In this document: positions 28,859 to 37,180 of the stretch, piece by piece
How the letters are laid out: every line of letters starts with the position of its first letter
How positions within the stretch are numbered: position 1 is the stretch's first letter
From: RFXV01 sp038150465
Lineage (GTDB): Bacteria; Bacteroidota; Bacteroidia; Flavobacteriales; Schleiferiaceae
Length of the DNA: 64,000 nt
Assembly (NCBI GenBank): GCA_038150465.1
Contig: JAYOTP010000003.1
Span: 1-64,000, forward strand
Direction: 5' to 3'
Notes under the pieces: model-generated
Database searches by the model: none
The model's input: only the letters and a program-made list of their open reading frames with translations
Told to the model about the DNA's origin: nothing
Position numbers and translations under genes: made by a program

Positions 28859-29641
28859 CTACTTTTCGTCAAATGCCTCACGGGCCCAAGCACCCAGACG
28901 CTCTGCAGCTCCCAGCATCCGGCTTCCGTACCAGCTGAAGTCCTCCCCATTCACCAGCTGAAAATGAGCCTTAGGAAAGGCTGCGCGCCAGGCGCTCCAA
29001 TGCTCTTTTTTGAAGGGAAAGGGCTCCGATGAGAAAAGAAAGAGTTCGGGCGGATCTTTTGCGAGCTGTTCCATTCGGATCTCCGGATAGCGCTCTTTCT
29101 CGGTGATGTTCGTCCATCCGAGTCGCCCGAGCACAGAGTCGATGTAGGTGCCTTTACCGGCGATCATCCAGGGGTTTTTCCAAATGAAATAGGCAACGCG
29201 TTTTGAGGATGGAAACCTTGGAATGCCTGTCCACGCCTTATCTATCGCCTGCATCATCCGATGGGCCTCATTTTCGGTAGCTGTCACTTCGCCCAGATGG
29301 CCAATGTGTTCGAGGGCACTTTCCACCGAATCGATGGTGCTCAGCCAGACAGGTAACTGAGTTTGCAGCGCCTCAATGCCTTCTTTGTGGTTTTCCTCCT
29401 GGCTGCCGATGATCAGATCGGGCTGGAGCTCCAGTATGCGTTCCACAGAAAAATCCTTGGTTCCTCCGATCCGTTCGATGTTCCTGACTGCCTCAGATGG
29501 ATGGATACAGAAACGGGTGCGTCCTACGATGCGCTTTTCCAATCCCAGGTCGATGAGCGTTTCGGTCAGGCTAGGAACCAGCGAAACAATGCGTTTTGGC
29601 ACTTGCGAATGATCCAGTTTTGGACCGAGCAGGATCGCCAT
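28859..29641 (-). CDS. BtuF/TroA-like helical-backbone metal-receptor protein without signal peptide
   Basis: 260 residues. KRIVSLVPSLTETLIDLGLEKRIVGRTRFCIHP is the classic N-terminal part of cobalamin or ferric-siderophore binding proteins (BtuF-like). It is followed by IERIGGTKDFSVERILELQPDLII and the second lobe RVAYFIWKNPWMIAGKGTYIDSVLGRLG. Usually these are periplasmic partners of ABC transporters. Here no signal peptide or lipobox is visible and no permease or ATPase is adjacent. The start is one base from the stop of the upstream PLP enzyme, so they form an operon. Ligand unknown. Confidence 0.8.
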   Translation of the reverse strand: MAILLGPKLDHSQVPKRIVSLVPSLTETLIDLGLEKRIVGRTRFCIHPSEAVRNIERIGGTKDFSVERILELQPDLIIGSQEENHKEGIEALQTQLPVWLSTIDSVESALEHIGHLGEVTATENEAHRMMQAIDKAWTGIPRFPSSKRVAYFIWKNPWMIAGKGTYIDSVLGRLGWTNITEKERYPEIRMEQLAKDPPELFLFSSEPFPFKKEHWSAWRAAFPKAHFQLVNGEDFSWYGSRMLGAAERLGAWAREAFDEK

Positions 29642-29642
29642 C

Positions 29643-30998
29643 TCAGGCCAGAGCGCTGATCAAGTCGTGGCGCGTGAGAATGTGGTGCGTTCCTCCGCCC
29701 AGATCGACCAAAACTGCAGCGTGGTCCTGCTTGAGTAATTGTGCAACCTCCTCCTTGCTCGCCTGTCCTTTGACAACGGGAAGCGGAGGGTCCATCAGTT
29801 CGCTGCAGGGGCTGTGGAGGTTTTCTGCATTCATCTCCCTTAAGATCCGGGAGTCGTTCAGCACGCCCGCCATTTCTCCTTCGTTGTGCACGGGGATCTG
29901 CGAAATGCTGAATTTGCGCATGAGCTGGATGGCGTTGGATACAGGCTCGCCCACCCCAACGGTGATCAGCGGATGGTCGAGATGCTTTCTCACCAGGTCA
30001 GCGGCTGTGTCCGAATCCTGTGGGAGGAAACCCCGCTCCCGCATCCAGTCGTCATTGTACACTTTGCCGATGTAGCGGCTGCCGTGGTCGTGGAAGAGCA
30101 CTACGGCCAGATCGTCTTCCGACAGTTCATCTTTGAGCTGCCGAAGTCCCTGAAAGGCCGAACCGCAGGAATATCCGATGAGCAATCCTTCCTTGAGGGC
30201 GAGTTCTCTGCACGCCAGCGCACCGTCCTGATCGGAAACCTTCTCAAATCGATCGATCAGATCGAAGTCCACATTGGCCGGAAGGATGTCTTCCCCTATG
30301 CCTTCGGTGATGTAGGAGTAGATCTCTGACTCATCGAACTCACGCGTCTCGTGGTATTTCTTGAAGACCGATCCGTACGAATCGATGCCCCAGATCTGGA
30401 TGTCGGGATTCTTTTCCTTCAGGTAGCGAGCAACTCCGCTGATGGTGCCGCCAGTTCCCACACCAACTACAAAGTGGGTGATCTTTCCCTCGGTCTGTTC
30501 CCAGATCTCGGGCCCTGTGCTTTCATAATGGGCCTGACGGTTCGACAAGTTGTCGTACTGATTGGGAAAGAAACTATTGGGTATTTCTTCATTCAGCTTT
30601 CTGGCCACCGAGTAATAGCTTTCCGGATGGTCGGGGGCCACATTGGTCGGACAGACATGCAGCTGGGCGCCCATGGCCCTGAGCACATCCATCTTTTCCT
30701 TGCTCTGTTTGTCGTTCAGCGTGCAGATCAACTTGTAGCCTTTGACAATGGCCGCAAGGGCAAGCCCCATTCCCGTATTGCCTGAGGTGCACTCGATGAT
30801 GGTACCGCCTGGCTGGAGCCGACCGTCCTTTTCAGCGTCTTCGATCATCTTCAGGGCCATGCGGTCCTTCACGCTGTGCCCGGGGTTGAAATATTCGACT
30901 TTGGCGTAGACGCTTCCGGGTATGTCTTCGGCGATCTTGTTCAGCCGGATGAGCGGCGTATTTCCGATGGTTTCCAGGATGTTGTCGAATGCCTTCAT
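29643..30998 (-). CDS. Cystathionine beta-synthase (PLP enzyme with C-terminal CBS pair)
   Basis: 451 residues. The fold-type II PLP enzyme has the Schiff-base lysine in FNPGHSVKDRMA (K44), the substrate loop TSGNTGMG (71-78) and the phosphate loop GTGGTISG (181-188). After the catalytic part (to about 325) come two CBS motifs, HLDHPLITVGVGEPVSNAI and LMDPPLPVVKGQASKEEV. This is the layout of bacterial cystathionine beta-synthase, condensing serine (or O-acetylserine) with homocysteine; a cysteine-synthase role is the alternative. CBS pairs usually bind adenosyl ligands for regulation. It is first in a two-gene operon with the BtuF-like gene. Confidence 0.88.
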   Translation of the reverse strand: MKAFDNILETIGNTPLIRLNKIAEDIPGSVYAKVEYFNPGHSVKDRMALKMIEDAEKDGRLQPGGTIIECTSGNTGMGLALAAIVKGYKLICTLNDKQSKEKMDVLRAMGAQLHVCPTNVAPDHPESYYSVARKLNEEIPNSFFPNQYDNLSNRQAHYESTGPEIWEQTEGKITHFVVGVGTGGTISGVARYLKEKNPDIQIWGIDSYGSVFKKYHETREFDESEIYSYITEGIGEDILPANVDFDLIDRFEKVSDQDGALACRELALKEGLLIGYSCGSAFQGLRQLKDELSEDDLAVVLFHDHGSRYIGKVYNDDWMRERGFLPQDSDTAADLVRKHLDHPLITVGVGEPVSNAIQLMRKFSISQIPVHNEGEMAGVLNDSRILREMNAENLHSPCSELMDPPLPVVKGQASKEEVAQLLKQDHAAVLVDLGGGTHHILTRHDLISALA

Positions 30999-31047
30999 GA
31001 TCGTTCGGTTTGCGGCGCAAAAGTACGCCTCATGCCCATAGCCTTTC

Positions 31048-32271
31048 TCAGAAGGAGCGGAGCGAGTCCACAGCGTGCATGCGGGCGATCACCCGTACCG
31101 GGAGACTCATGGTGAGGTAGGAAATAAGCAGGACACCGAGGTTGAGCAAGAGAATGTGCAGGGCATTCAGATGGATCGGGACCTGGTCCACATAGTAGAC
31201 CTCCGGATCCAGCCCCATAAAACCCGTCAGGGACTGAAGCAAACAGAAACCCAGACCAATGGCATTTCCCCACAGCATGCCTTTGCCGACGATGTGGAGC
31301 GAACGCAGACGAAATAACTTACGCAATTGCCGTTCGCTGGCGCCCAGACTCTTCAGCAGGCCAATGCTCCTTTTTTTCTCCAAAATGATCGTCAGCAGCG
31401 CGATGACACTGTTCACCAGCCCCACCATCACCATGATGATCAGGATGAGGTAGATGTTCACATCGAAGAGCTCGATCCATTGGAAGATATCCAGAAAGGC
31501 ATCCCGAGCGGTGAGCAATTCGGCCTCCATTGGAAGAAGTGCGCGCAGCTCATCATAGGCTTTCTCGGCATCTGCATTTTCTTTCAGTGCGATCTCCAGT
31601 CTTCCCGCGCTTCCGCTTGTCCATTTGTTGAGCTTGCGCAGGTGCTTGTCGTGGGCAAAAACATAGGTGCCATCAAATTCGAGCATGCCTGTGGAGAATA
31701 CGCCGCCAACAATGAACTTGCGCATGAGTGGCGGCTTGGGTGCCTGCCGAAGGAAGAAGACCACCACACGCTGTCCGGCCTGAAGCGACATCCGATCGCG
31801 CAGCTCTTTGCTGATCAGAACGCTGTCGTTGTAATCAGATGGACCATAGCTGGGAATGCGGCCCTCGATCAGATGATCCTCGAGATCGCGCCAATGGAAA
31901 TCGGCTCCCACCCCTTTTATGGTCACGCCTTCAAAATCTTTTTCGGTCTTGAGCAGTCCGCCTTTTTCCGAAACCATCTGCACCCGTTCCACACTGCCGT
32001 GGGCAGACAATATTTCGGCGATGCTGTCTGCTGATGAGAGAAAGGAATTGTTGTTGCTGGGGCTCATGTACGGAACGACCTGCAGGTCTCCGGTGAAGCG
32101 TGTGATCTTATCGCTGATCTCTTGCTTCAGCCCCAGGCCTGTGGCGATGGAAATGATCATCACCACCATGGATACCGCCACCGCACTGACACCAATACGC
32201 ACTACATTGTTGGACAATCCCGCACCTTTGTGTCGGGAAAAACGCAGAGCAGTGAAGGATTCAAATTGCAC
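31048..32271 (-). CDS. LolC/LolE-type ABC transporter permease (FtsX-like)
   Basis: Starting at GTG 32271 the protein is 407 residues and begins QFESFTALRFSRHKGAGLSN, aligned with the usual start of LolC/E permeases. An upstream ATG at 32307 adds 12 residues but overlaps the divergent NamZ start and has atypical codons, so I prefer the GTG. One membrane segment near the N-terminus (VRIGVSAVAVSMVVMIISIATGLG, in parts), a large periplasmic domain, and three C-terminal segments with KKRSIGLLKSLGAS match the family. It extracts lipoproteins or acts in related envelope transport with a LolD-type ATPase encoded elsewhere. Confidence 0.85.
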   Translation of the reverse strand: MQFESFTALRFSRHKGAGLSNNVVRIGVSAVAVSMVVMIISIATGLGLKQEISDKITRFTGDLQVVPYMSPSNNNSFLSSADSIAEILSAHGSVERVQMVSEKGGLLKTEKDFEGVTIKGVGADFHWRDLEDHLIEGRIPSYGPSDYNDSVLISKELRDRMSLQAGQRVVVFFLRQAPKPPLMRKFIVGGVFSTGMLEFDGTYVFAHDKHLRKLNKWTSGSAGRLEIALKENADAEKAYDELRALLPMEAELLTARDAFLDIFQWIELFDVNIYLILIIMVMVGLVNSVIALLTIILEKKRSIGLLKSLGASERQLRKLFRLRSLHIVGKGMLWGNAIGLGFCLLQSLTGFMGLDPEVYYVDQVPIHLNALHILLLNLGVLLISYLTMSLPVRVIARMHAVDSLRSF

Positions 32272-32284
32272 GGATCGACGATCA

Positions 32285-33460
32285 ATGAGTGAAGCCAAAG
32301 GTATCATCAAGCTCTTGCTTGGCCTGCTTCTGTCTTTGAACTTTCAGACTGCGGAGGCCCAGCAGCTGCTCCCGGGCGCTGCCCGCTGGGAGGCATATCA
32401 GGATCTGCTGGAGGGCAAGAGGGTAGGCGTGATCGCGCATCAGAGTTCGTTGGTGGATTCGCTGCATCTGATCGATTTCCTGCTCGGCAAAGGGGTGAAT
32501 GTGCAAAAGGTCTTTGCTCCGGAACACGGTTTTCGGGGAAAGCAGGCCGCAGGTGCCAAGATCGCCGATGGCAAAGATGTTCGCACGGGCCTGCCGATCG
32601 TGAGCTTGTATGGCAAGAACCGACGCCCCACGGCCTATCAGCTCAACGGGATCGACCTGATGCTCTTCGATCTTCAGGATGTGGGCACGCGATTCTACAC
32701 CTACATCTCCACCATGAGTCTGGCCATGGACGCCTGCGCGGAGGCCGGGATCCCCTTCGTCGTTTTGGACCGGCCCAATCCGAACGGACACTATGTGGAC
32801 GGACCAGTGCTTGAACCCGCATTCAGATCTTTCGTGGGCATGCATGAAGTACCTGTCGTACACGGCATGACCGTAGGGGAATACGCCATCATGGTCAATG
32901 CCGAGGGCTGGCTTCCCGAGGAGCGAGAAGCCCAGTTAACGATCGTGCGGATGCAAGGGTATGCGCATTCTCTGCTGATCGATCTTCCTGTGCGTCCGTC
33001 GCCCAATCTACCCAACTCATCGGCCATAGCACTTTATCCTTCGCTCTGCTTCTTTGAAGGCACTACGGTCAGCATCGGTCGGGGAACCGATCGGCCCTTC
33101 CAGGTCATGGGTGCACCCTGGATGCCGGATATGGGATTTGAATTCACGCCCAGAAGCCGACCCGAAGCGCCCAGGCCCAAATGGAAGGACCAAGTGTGCA
33201 AAGGGGTCGATCTGCAGAGTTTCGGCCTGCACTACATACCGCAGTACGGACAGATCTACTGGGATTGGCTGGTGGAAGCCTATGCAAATTGCCCGAACAA
33301 AGACGATTTCTTTTCTCCCTTCTTCGAACGCCTGGCGGGCACCAATAAGATCCGGGAGGCCATTGTTTCGGGCGCCGATGCCGAGGCGATCCGCGCCTTG
33401 TACAGTGAAGAACTGGAGGCCTTCAAAAAGATGCGCGGGAAGTACCTCTTGTATCCCTGA
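32285..33460 (+). CDS. DUF1343 / NamZ-type exo-beta-N-acetylmuramidase
   Basis: 391 residues from ATG 32285, with signal peptide IIKLLLGLLLSLNFQTAEA. VGVIAHQSSLVDS, VFAPEHGFRGKQAAG, DLMLFDLQDVGTRFYTYI, VLDRPNPNG and MTVGEYAIMVNAEGWL are the characteristic blocks of DUF1343. Its founding member NamZ releases N-acetylmuramic acid from the non-reducing end of peptidoglycan fragments (GH171). It would act in the periplasm in cell-wall recycling. Its stop codon abuts the stop of the convergent gene exactly (TGATCA). Divergent neighbour: the LolC/E permease. Confidence 0.88.
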   Translation: MSEAKGIIKLLLGLLLSLNFQTAEAQQLLPGAARWEAYQDLLEGKRVGVIAHQSSLVDSLHLIDFLLGKGVNVQKVFAPEHGFRGKQAAGAKIADGKDVRTGLPIVSLYGKNRRPTAYQLNGIDLMLFDLQDVGTRFYTYISTMSLAMDACAEAGIPFVVLDRPNPNGHYVDGPVLEPAFRSFVGMHEVPVVHGMTVGEYAIMVNAEGWLPEEREAQLTIVRMQGYAHSLLIDLPVRPSPNLPNSSAIALYPSLCFFEGTTVSIGRGTDRPFQVMGAPWMPDMGFEFTPRSRPEAPRPKWKDQVCKGVDLQSFGLHYIPQYGQIYWDWLVEAYANCPNKDDFFSPFFERLAGTNKIREAIVSGADAEAIRALYSEELEAFKKMRGKYLLYP

Positions 33461-33991
33461 TCAGTTTCCAGTCATACGGTGCATGTTCCAGGCCATGCCT
33501 AAAAAGAACAGACCGGCAATGCTCAGCAGAAGTCCGATCAGTGAGGTGATGCCGGAGAGGAAAGCCGAGGGATTCATCATCATCCAAATTCCGCCCAGAC
33601 CAAGACCGATCCAAAAGATCCACAGGAAGATGGGACGCCGAAGGTTCGTGCTGCGCAGCGAGGTCCAGACAAAGGAGAGTGATTGGAGCAGCAGCCATAG
33701 CCCGATCAGTCCAGATACAAAGCTGTGGAGCAAGGAGGGAAACAAAAGGATGCAAAGTCCGATGACGGCATCGGCCCCCGATCGATAAAGCAGCCGTTTT
33801 CCTTGGGGCAGACTGCGGTTGGGCCAGGCACTCCAGATACTTGTAAGGCTGTGTGCCAGAAGGAAAAGGCCCAAAAGTGCGATCAGCGAGTCGGTGAGTT
33901 GTTCGGCCTGGGACATGAAATAAATGCCCAGAGAAAGAAAGAGGGTGCCTTTAAGGGCCGTCAGGGCGAGTGGTCTTTTTTGTGGAAACAT
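33461..33991 (-). CDS. DUF308/HdeD-like small integral membrane protein
   Basis: 176 residues from ATG 33991 (a GTG 33 bases upstream is possible). Six hydrophobic segments are visible, with loops such as FPQKRPLALTALKG and SLRSTNLRRP. This is the pattern of HdeD/DUF308 proteins, whose biochemical role is not established. It ends directly at the stop of the namZ-type gene. It is probably co-transcribed with the cysteine-cluster protein upstream (41 bp away). Confidence 0.7.
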   Translation of the reverse strand: MFPQKRPLALTALKGTLFLSLGIYFMSQAEQLTDSLIALLGLFLLAHSLTSIWSAWPNRSLPQGKRLLYRSGADAVIGLCILLFPSLLHSFVSGLIGLWLLLQSLSFVWTSLRSTNLRRPIFLWIFWIGLGLGGIWMMMNPSAFLSGITSLIGLLLSIAGLFFLGMAWNMHRMTGN

Positions 33992-34032
33992 GTGTATTGT
34001 GAAATAAGAGATCTGTTCTTGCACTTCGAAGG

Positions 34033-34554
34033 TCAGGAGCGGCGGTAGTGCGCTTCAAGTCGTTCCATGATGTCGTGGACCGCCGGACACATCTGGGCGT
34101 TCTTCAGGTTGAGGTCCAACAGCTGTTTTTGTCTTCGGCGGTCGGTGTGCGGATATTCCCGGCAGGCTTTCGGCCGCTGCTCGTATACCGAGCAGTAGTT
34201 GTCGGGTCCGAGAAACGGGCATGGGGTCGACTGCAGCACTTTGTCTCCGTCTTCGTCGGTTCTCAGGTAGCGCTGCTCAAAATCGGCCGCCTTCAACTTC
34301 AGGTGTCTGGCCAGTTTCTCGATGTCTTTTTCGGTAAAGAGCGGCCCTGTGGTCTTACAGCAGTTGGCGCATTTCAGGCAGTCCACCGCAGAAAAGACCG
34401 CATCGTGGCAGTGGTGCACCACGGCATCCAGATCCTTGGGTTTCTTGCGTTTGAGCCATTGGGTCAGCGATTTGAACGACTGGCTTTTATCGGGCCTTTG
34501 GATATAGCCCGGCGGGTCTTTCAACGACTTGCCCTTGTTCTCTGCCTCGTTCAT
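34033..34554 (-). CDS. YkgJ-family cysteine-cluster protein
   Basis: 173 residues. DCLKCANCCKTTG (C59, C62, C65, C66) and the later STPCPFLGPDNYCSVYEQRPKACREYP form the CxxCxxCC family (PF03692-type), thought to bind zinc or an Fe-S cluster. The function is uncertain. The start codon overlaps the stop of the upstream beta-propeller gene (ATGA), so the two are translationally coupled. Confidence 0.85.
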   Translation of the reverse strand: MNEAENKGKSLKDPPGYIQRPDKSQSFKSLTQWLKRKKPKDLDAVVHHCHDAVFSAVDCLKCANCCKTTGPLFTEKDIEKLARHLKLKAADFEQRYLRTDEDGDKVLQSTPCPFLGPDNYCSVYEQRPKACREYPHTDRRRQKQLLDLNLKNAQMCPAVHDIMERLEAHYRRS

Positions 34555-35399
34555 TCGGCAACGATCACACCTTTGACCGCTTTGATCTCCTCCGACTCGA
34601 ATTGCTCCGCCAGAGAGAAGTCTTTGCGGTTCAATACATAGATCACCGCGTTGGAATTTTTTCTCTTGGCCCGTGGTTGTTTTCTGCCGCCGCAGAGATA
34701 AAGGAAGTCTTTGTCGTAGGTAAGGCCTTTACAGAACGACTCTTCGCTGTCGTGTTCAAATACGAGTTCGCCCTCGAGCATGATGCCCGAAATGCGCGGG
34801 TGGTGGATCTTCTTGCGCTTGCTGGAAGTGGCACAAATGGCCATGCGCTTTCCGTCGATGAACTGAAAGTCATGGGTCTCCCAGCCGTACTCGAATTTTT
34901 CGATGAGTCTGAAGTCTTCATCGAAGACGGCTACTCCGCTGGCCGCGTATTGCACCTTGGTCAGCCAGTTCAGATTCACATAGAATTTTCCTTCGTGCCG
35001 AATGATGTTGTTGATGTGGTTGTAGTTCTTCTGATAGCGCACCTTCTTTTCGGGCATGGGCGGCTCGATATCGTGAACACGTACGATCTCCAATTCTTCG
35101 TTGTACACCCAGATCTGATTTCGTTTCGTGATGGTCGTGTACAACAGGCCATCGTACCATTGATGCTGATGGAAGTCTGGAGAGGGCGAGTAGAATTCGG
35201 TTTGCTTGACCAGGGAATGGTCGTCTGCGCGGAGTTTGTACATTCTGCTCAAACTGGCCACATACAGATGATCCTTGTGGCGAGCGATCCCCATCATCGC
35301 TTCGTCATCTGAGCATTGGAATACCACGGAGTGCGCCTTGGTTCCGGTATTGAATTGAACCACCTGTCCGCCTTCGGTGGCCAAGAGTAGATCTGCCAT
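34551..35399 (-). CDS. Predicted beta-propeller protein, function unknown
   Basis: 282 residues, ATG 35399. No signal peptide is seen. Repeated four-strand units (GIARHKDHLYVASLSRMYKL, WYDGLLYTTITKRNQIWVYN, IRHEGKFYVNLNWLTKVQYA, DKDFLYLCGGRKQ) each end in a strand describing a value, as in six-bladed NHL/SMP30-like propellers. I do not recognise the family. Conserved-looking His residues (HQHQWYDG, NYNHINNII, HDFQF) could bind a metal near the central channel. It is coupled to the cysteine-cluster gene. Confidence 0.65.
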   Translation of the reverse strand: MADLLLATEGGQVVQFNTGTKAHSVVFQCSDDEAMMGIARHKDHLYVASLSRMYKLRADDHSLVKQTEFYSPSPDFHQHQWYDGLLYTTITKRNQIWVYNEELEIVRVHDIEPPMPEKKVRYQKNYNHINNIIRHEGKFYVNLNWLTKVQYAASGVAVFDEDFRLIEKFEYGWETHDFQFIDGKRMAICATSSKRKKIHHPRISGIMLEGELVFEHDSEESFCKGLTYDKDFLYLCGGRKQPRAKRKNSNAVIYVLNRKDFSLAEQFESEEIKAVKGVIVAE

Positions 35400-35475
35400 A
35401 GGCTGAAAGTAGTCTATGTGGGGGAGATGGGCTTGTTAGTTGTGTAGATGATGATCTGCGCATTGAGTACCAAGA

Positions 35476-35495
35476 AGCCCCGCATTTGCGAGGCT
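35476..35495 (-). terminator. Terminator-like hairpin after the LamG T9SS gene
   Basis: AGCCcCGCatttGCGaGGCT at 35476-35495, a stem with one mismatch, 20 bp downstream of the stop at 35516 on the minus strand. It is followed there by a short pyrimidine run (CTTCTT). It resembles the hairpin at 2853-2874, which ends another T9SS gene. Confidence 0.5.
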
Positions 35496-35515
35496 CTTTC
35501 TTCTGTCTAGAAGAA

Positions 35516-36562
35516 TTACTTCCTCACTATCCTTCTTGTCTCCACAGCCTCTCCAGTTTGTATCTGTAGCATATACACGCCCTGTGCATAGGAGGACATG
35601 TCTATGGAGGTTTCCACACGCTCTGTGGTGAGCTGTCTGATGGTTTTGCCATTCATGTCTACAAGCATGAGGGAGCTGCTCTTTGGCGCTTGGACAAATA
35701 GGATATTGTCTGTGGGGTTGGGGAATGCATTTAAGCCTGAGCTTCGGTCATTCTCTGAGACGGAGATATTCGTGCAAAGCATCACACAGAGTTGCTCTAA
35801 TTCATCACTGGTCAGCGCTCTATTCCAGAGGCGGAATTCATCCAGTGCTCCGTTGAAGTATGCCGGTGCATTGGTTGTCGTATTCTGCCGGCCCATCCCC
35901 AGATGACCGGGCGCTGTACCATAGGCAAAAGAGCTGGCAGTCCCTGAAGTGGAGACGGCAGCGGGTTGGCAATTCACCCAGGCCGAAGCTTGAGTCGGGC
36001 TGCTCACAACCATGGCCACATGGTACCAGGTGTTGGTCTGGAAATTCTGATTGATGAAATAACTCCTTCGGTTTTGCGCTCCCAGTCCATTCCCATCTCC
36101 AAAACTCAACTCCAGAAAGCTGCCGCTCACCTGGCAGTAATAGCCCTGATGGGCAGCTGTATTGAAATTCGAGTAAAAGAGCTTGGCGTTTCCATTTTGG
36201 AAACTGCTGATTCGGAACCAGAAGGAAAATGAAATGGGAAAAGTGGTGGGCCGAATGCCTGCGGTGGCCGGAAGATCGATTCGTTGGTCTGTCCCGTTCA
36301 GGAGTAGCGCTGAATTCAAGGTACCGACAGAGTTGGAGGTGTAGGTTGGATTGTTAATCTCTGTCGCATGGTATCCGAAAACGCCGGTGTCCTGGGCATT
36401 TCCATTAAAGGGATAATGCACCAGTTGGCCGCTGCTCAGTTGACCCGCAACGGGAACGGCCATGAGCATGAGGCATACAAATGAGACAGGATGCAACAGT
36501 TTCACGGCATAAAAAATAAAATGCCGCACCGGCTGATGTATCAGTGAGGATAAATGATTCAT
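35516..36562 (-). CDS. LamG-domain protein with T9SS type A sorting domain
   Basis: 348 residues. An N-terminal basic stretch and hydrophobic segment (FVCLMLMAVPVAGQ) give a signal peptide with an unusually long n-region. Residues about 45-255 form a concanavalin-like LamG fold: LVHYPFNGNAQD, ISFSFWFRISSF, TWYHVAMVVSS and YFNGALDEFRLWNRALTSDELEQL. The C-terminal about 75 residues (NAFPNPTDNILFVQAP ... GVYMLQIQTG) are the T9SS sorting domain. It is probably a glycan- or protein-binding surface protein, secreted through SprA. It appears to be transcribed alone. Confidence 0.88.
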   Translation of the reverse strand: MNHLSSLIHQPVRHFIFYAVKLLHPVSFVCLMLMAVPVAGQLSSGQLVHYPFNGNAQDTGVFGYHATEINNPTYTSNSVGTLNSALLLNGTDQRIDLPATAGIRPTTFPISFSFWFRISSFQNGNAKLFYSNFNTAAHQGYYCQVSGSFLELSFGDGNGLGAQNRRSYFINQNFQTNTWYHVAMVVSSPTQASAWVNCQPAAVSTSGTASSFAYGTAPGHLGMGRQNTTTNAPAYFNGALDEFRLWNRALTSDELEQLCVMLCTNISVSENDRSSGLNAFPNPTDNILFVQAPKSSSLMLVDMNGKTIRQLTTERVETSIDMSSYAQGVYMLQIQTGEAVETRRIVRK

Positions 36563-36595
36563 GACAAATAATTCAATTAGTAAGCTCTTAAAGTT

Positions 36596-36614
36596 AAGAG
36601 GCTTTGGGCCTCTT
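36596..36614 (-). terminator. Weak terminator-like hairpin after the PPIase gene
   Basis: AAGAGGCtttggGCCTCTT (36596-36614) is a perfect 7-bp stem with a 5-nt loop, about 50 bp past the PPIase stop at 36665 on the minus strand. It is followed there by AACTTT, not a strong T-run. It may end the three-gene lipoprotein operon or regulate the LamG gene. Confidence 0.4.
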
Positions 36615-36664
36615 TGCAGAGTCTGAGGAGATTTTAATTTGAATAATAGGATATCCTTTTTCCT

Positions 36665-37180
36665 CTACAATGAGGAAACTTTCAAAGACAAAACCCCGAT
36701 CGAATCCTGCACCACGGCCTCATTGATGCGGCGCAAGACTTCGTGTCCTTCAAGGAGTTGACCAAATACGGTATAGTCTCCATCGAGCCGATGAACGCCC
36801 TCGGGATGCGTAACGATGTAGAACTGGCAATTGGCCGATCGCTTTTCAGGATTGGCGTCGCGTCCCATGCCCAAGGCGCCAAAACGGTGGGTCAGGCTGT
36901 CGGCAAATTCTCCATCGATCCAATGCGCTGCATCGATGGTTCCATCTTCCCGATCCGGACAACCGGCCTGTATCACAAAGTTGGGCACCATTCGGTTGAA
37001 CGATACATGCGCCCATGTTCCGTTTTCCAATTCGCTCAGGAAGTTCGCTTTGTGCAGCGGCGCGCCCTCAGAAAGTCGGAAGATCATCGTGCCCATTTCC
37101 GTTCGCATCTCAATGCGGTCGGGAGGATGCTGGCATCCCAGCATGAAAAAAAGAGCAATGAGAAGAGGCAGCCTATTCAT
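36665..37180 (-). CDS. Cyclophilin-type peptidyl-prolyl isomerase lipoprotein
   Basis: 171 residues. The N-terminus LPLLIALFFMLGC is a lipoprotein signal with the modified Cys at 16. The cyclophilin core is recognisable from FNRMVPNFVIQAGCP, FGALGMGRDANPEKRSANCQFYIVT and YTVFGQLLEGHEVLRRI. In the active-site region FNRMVPNFVIQAGCP corresponds to the usual FHRVIPGFMIQGG block. It likely assists folding in the periplasm or at the outer membrane. The gene overlaps the upstream TlpA-like gene by 8 bp. Confidence 0.87.
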   Translation of the reverse strand: MNRLPLLIALFFMLGCQHPPDRIEMRTEMGTMIFRLSEGAPLHKANFLSELENGTWAHVSFNRMVPNFVIQAGCPDREDGTIDAAHWIDGEFADSLTHRFGALGMGRDANPEKRSANCQFYIVTHPEGVHRLDGDYTVFGQLLEGHEVLRRINEAVVQDSIGVLSLKVSSL

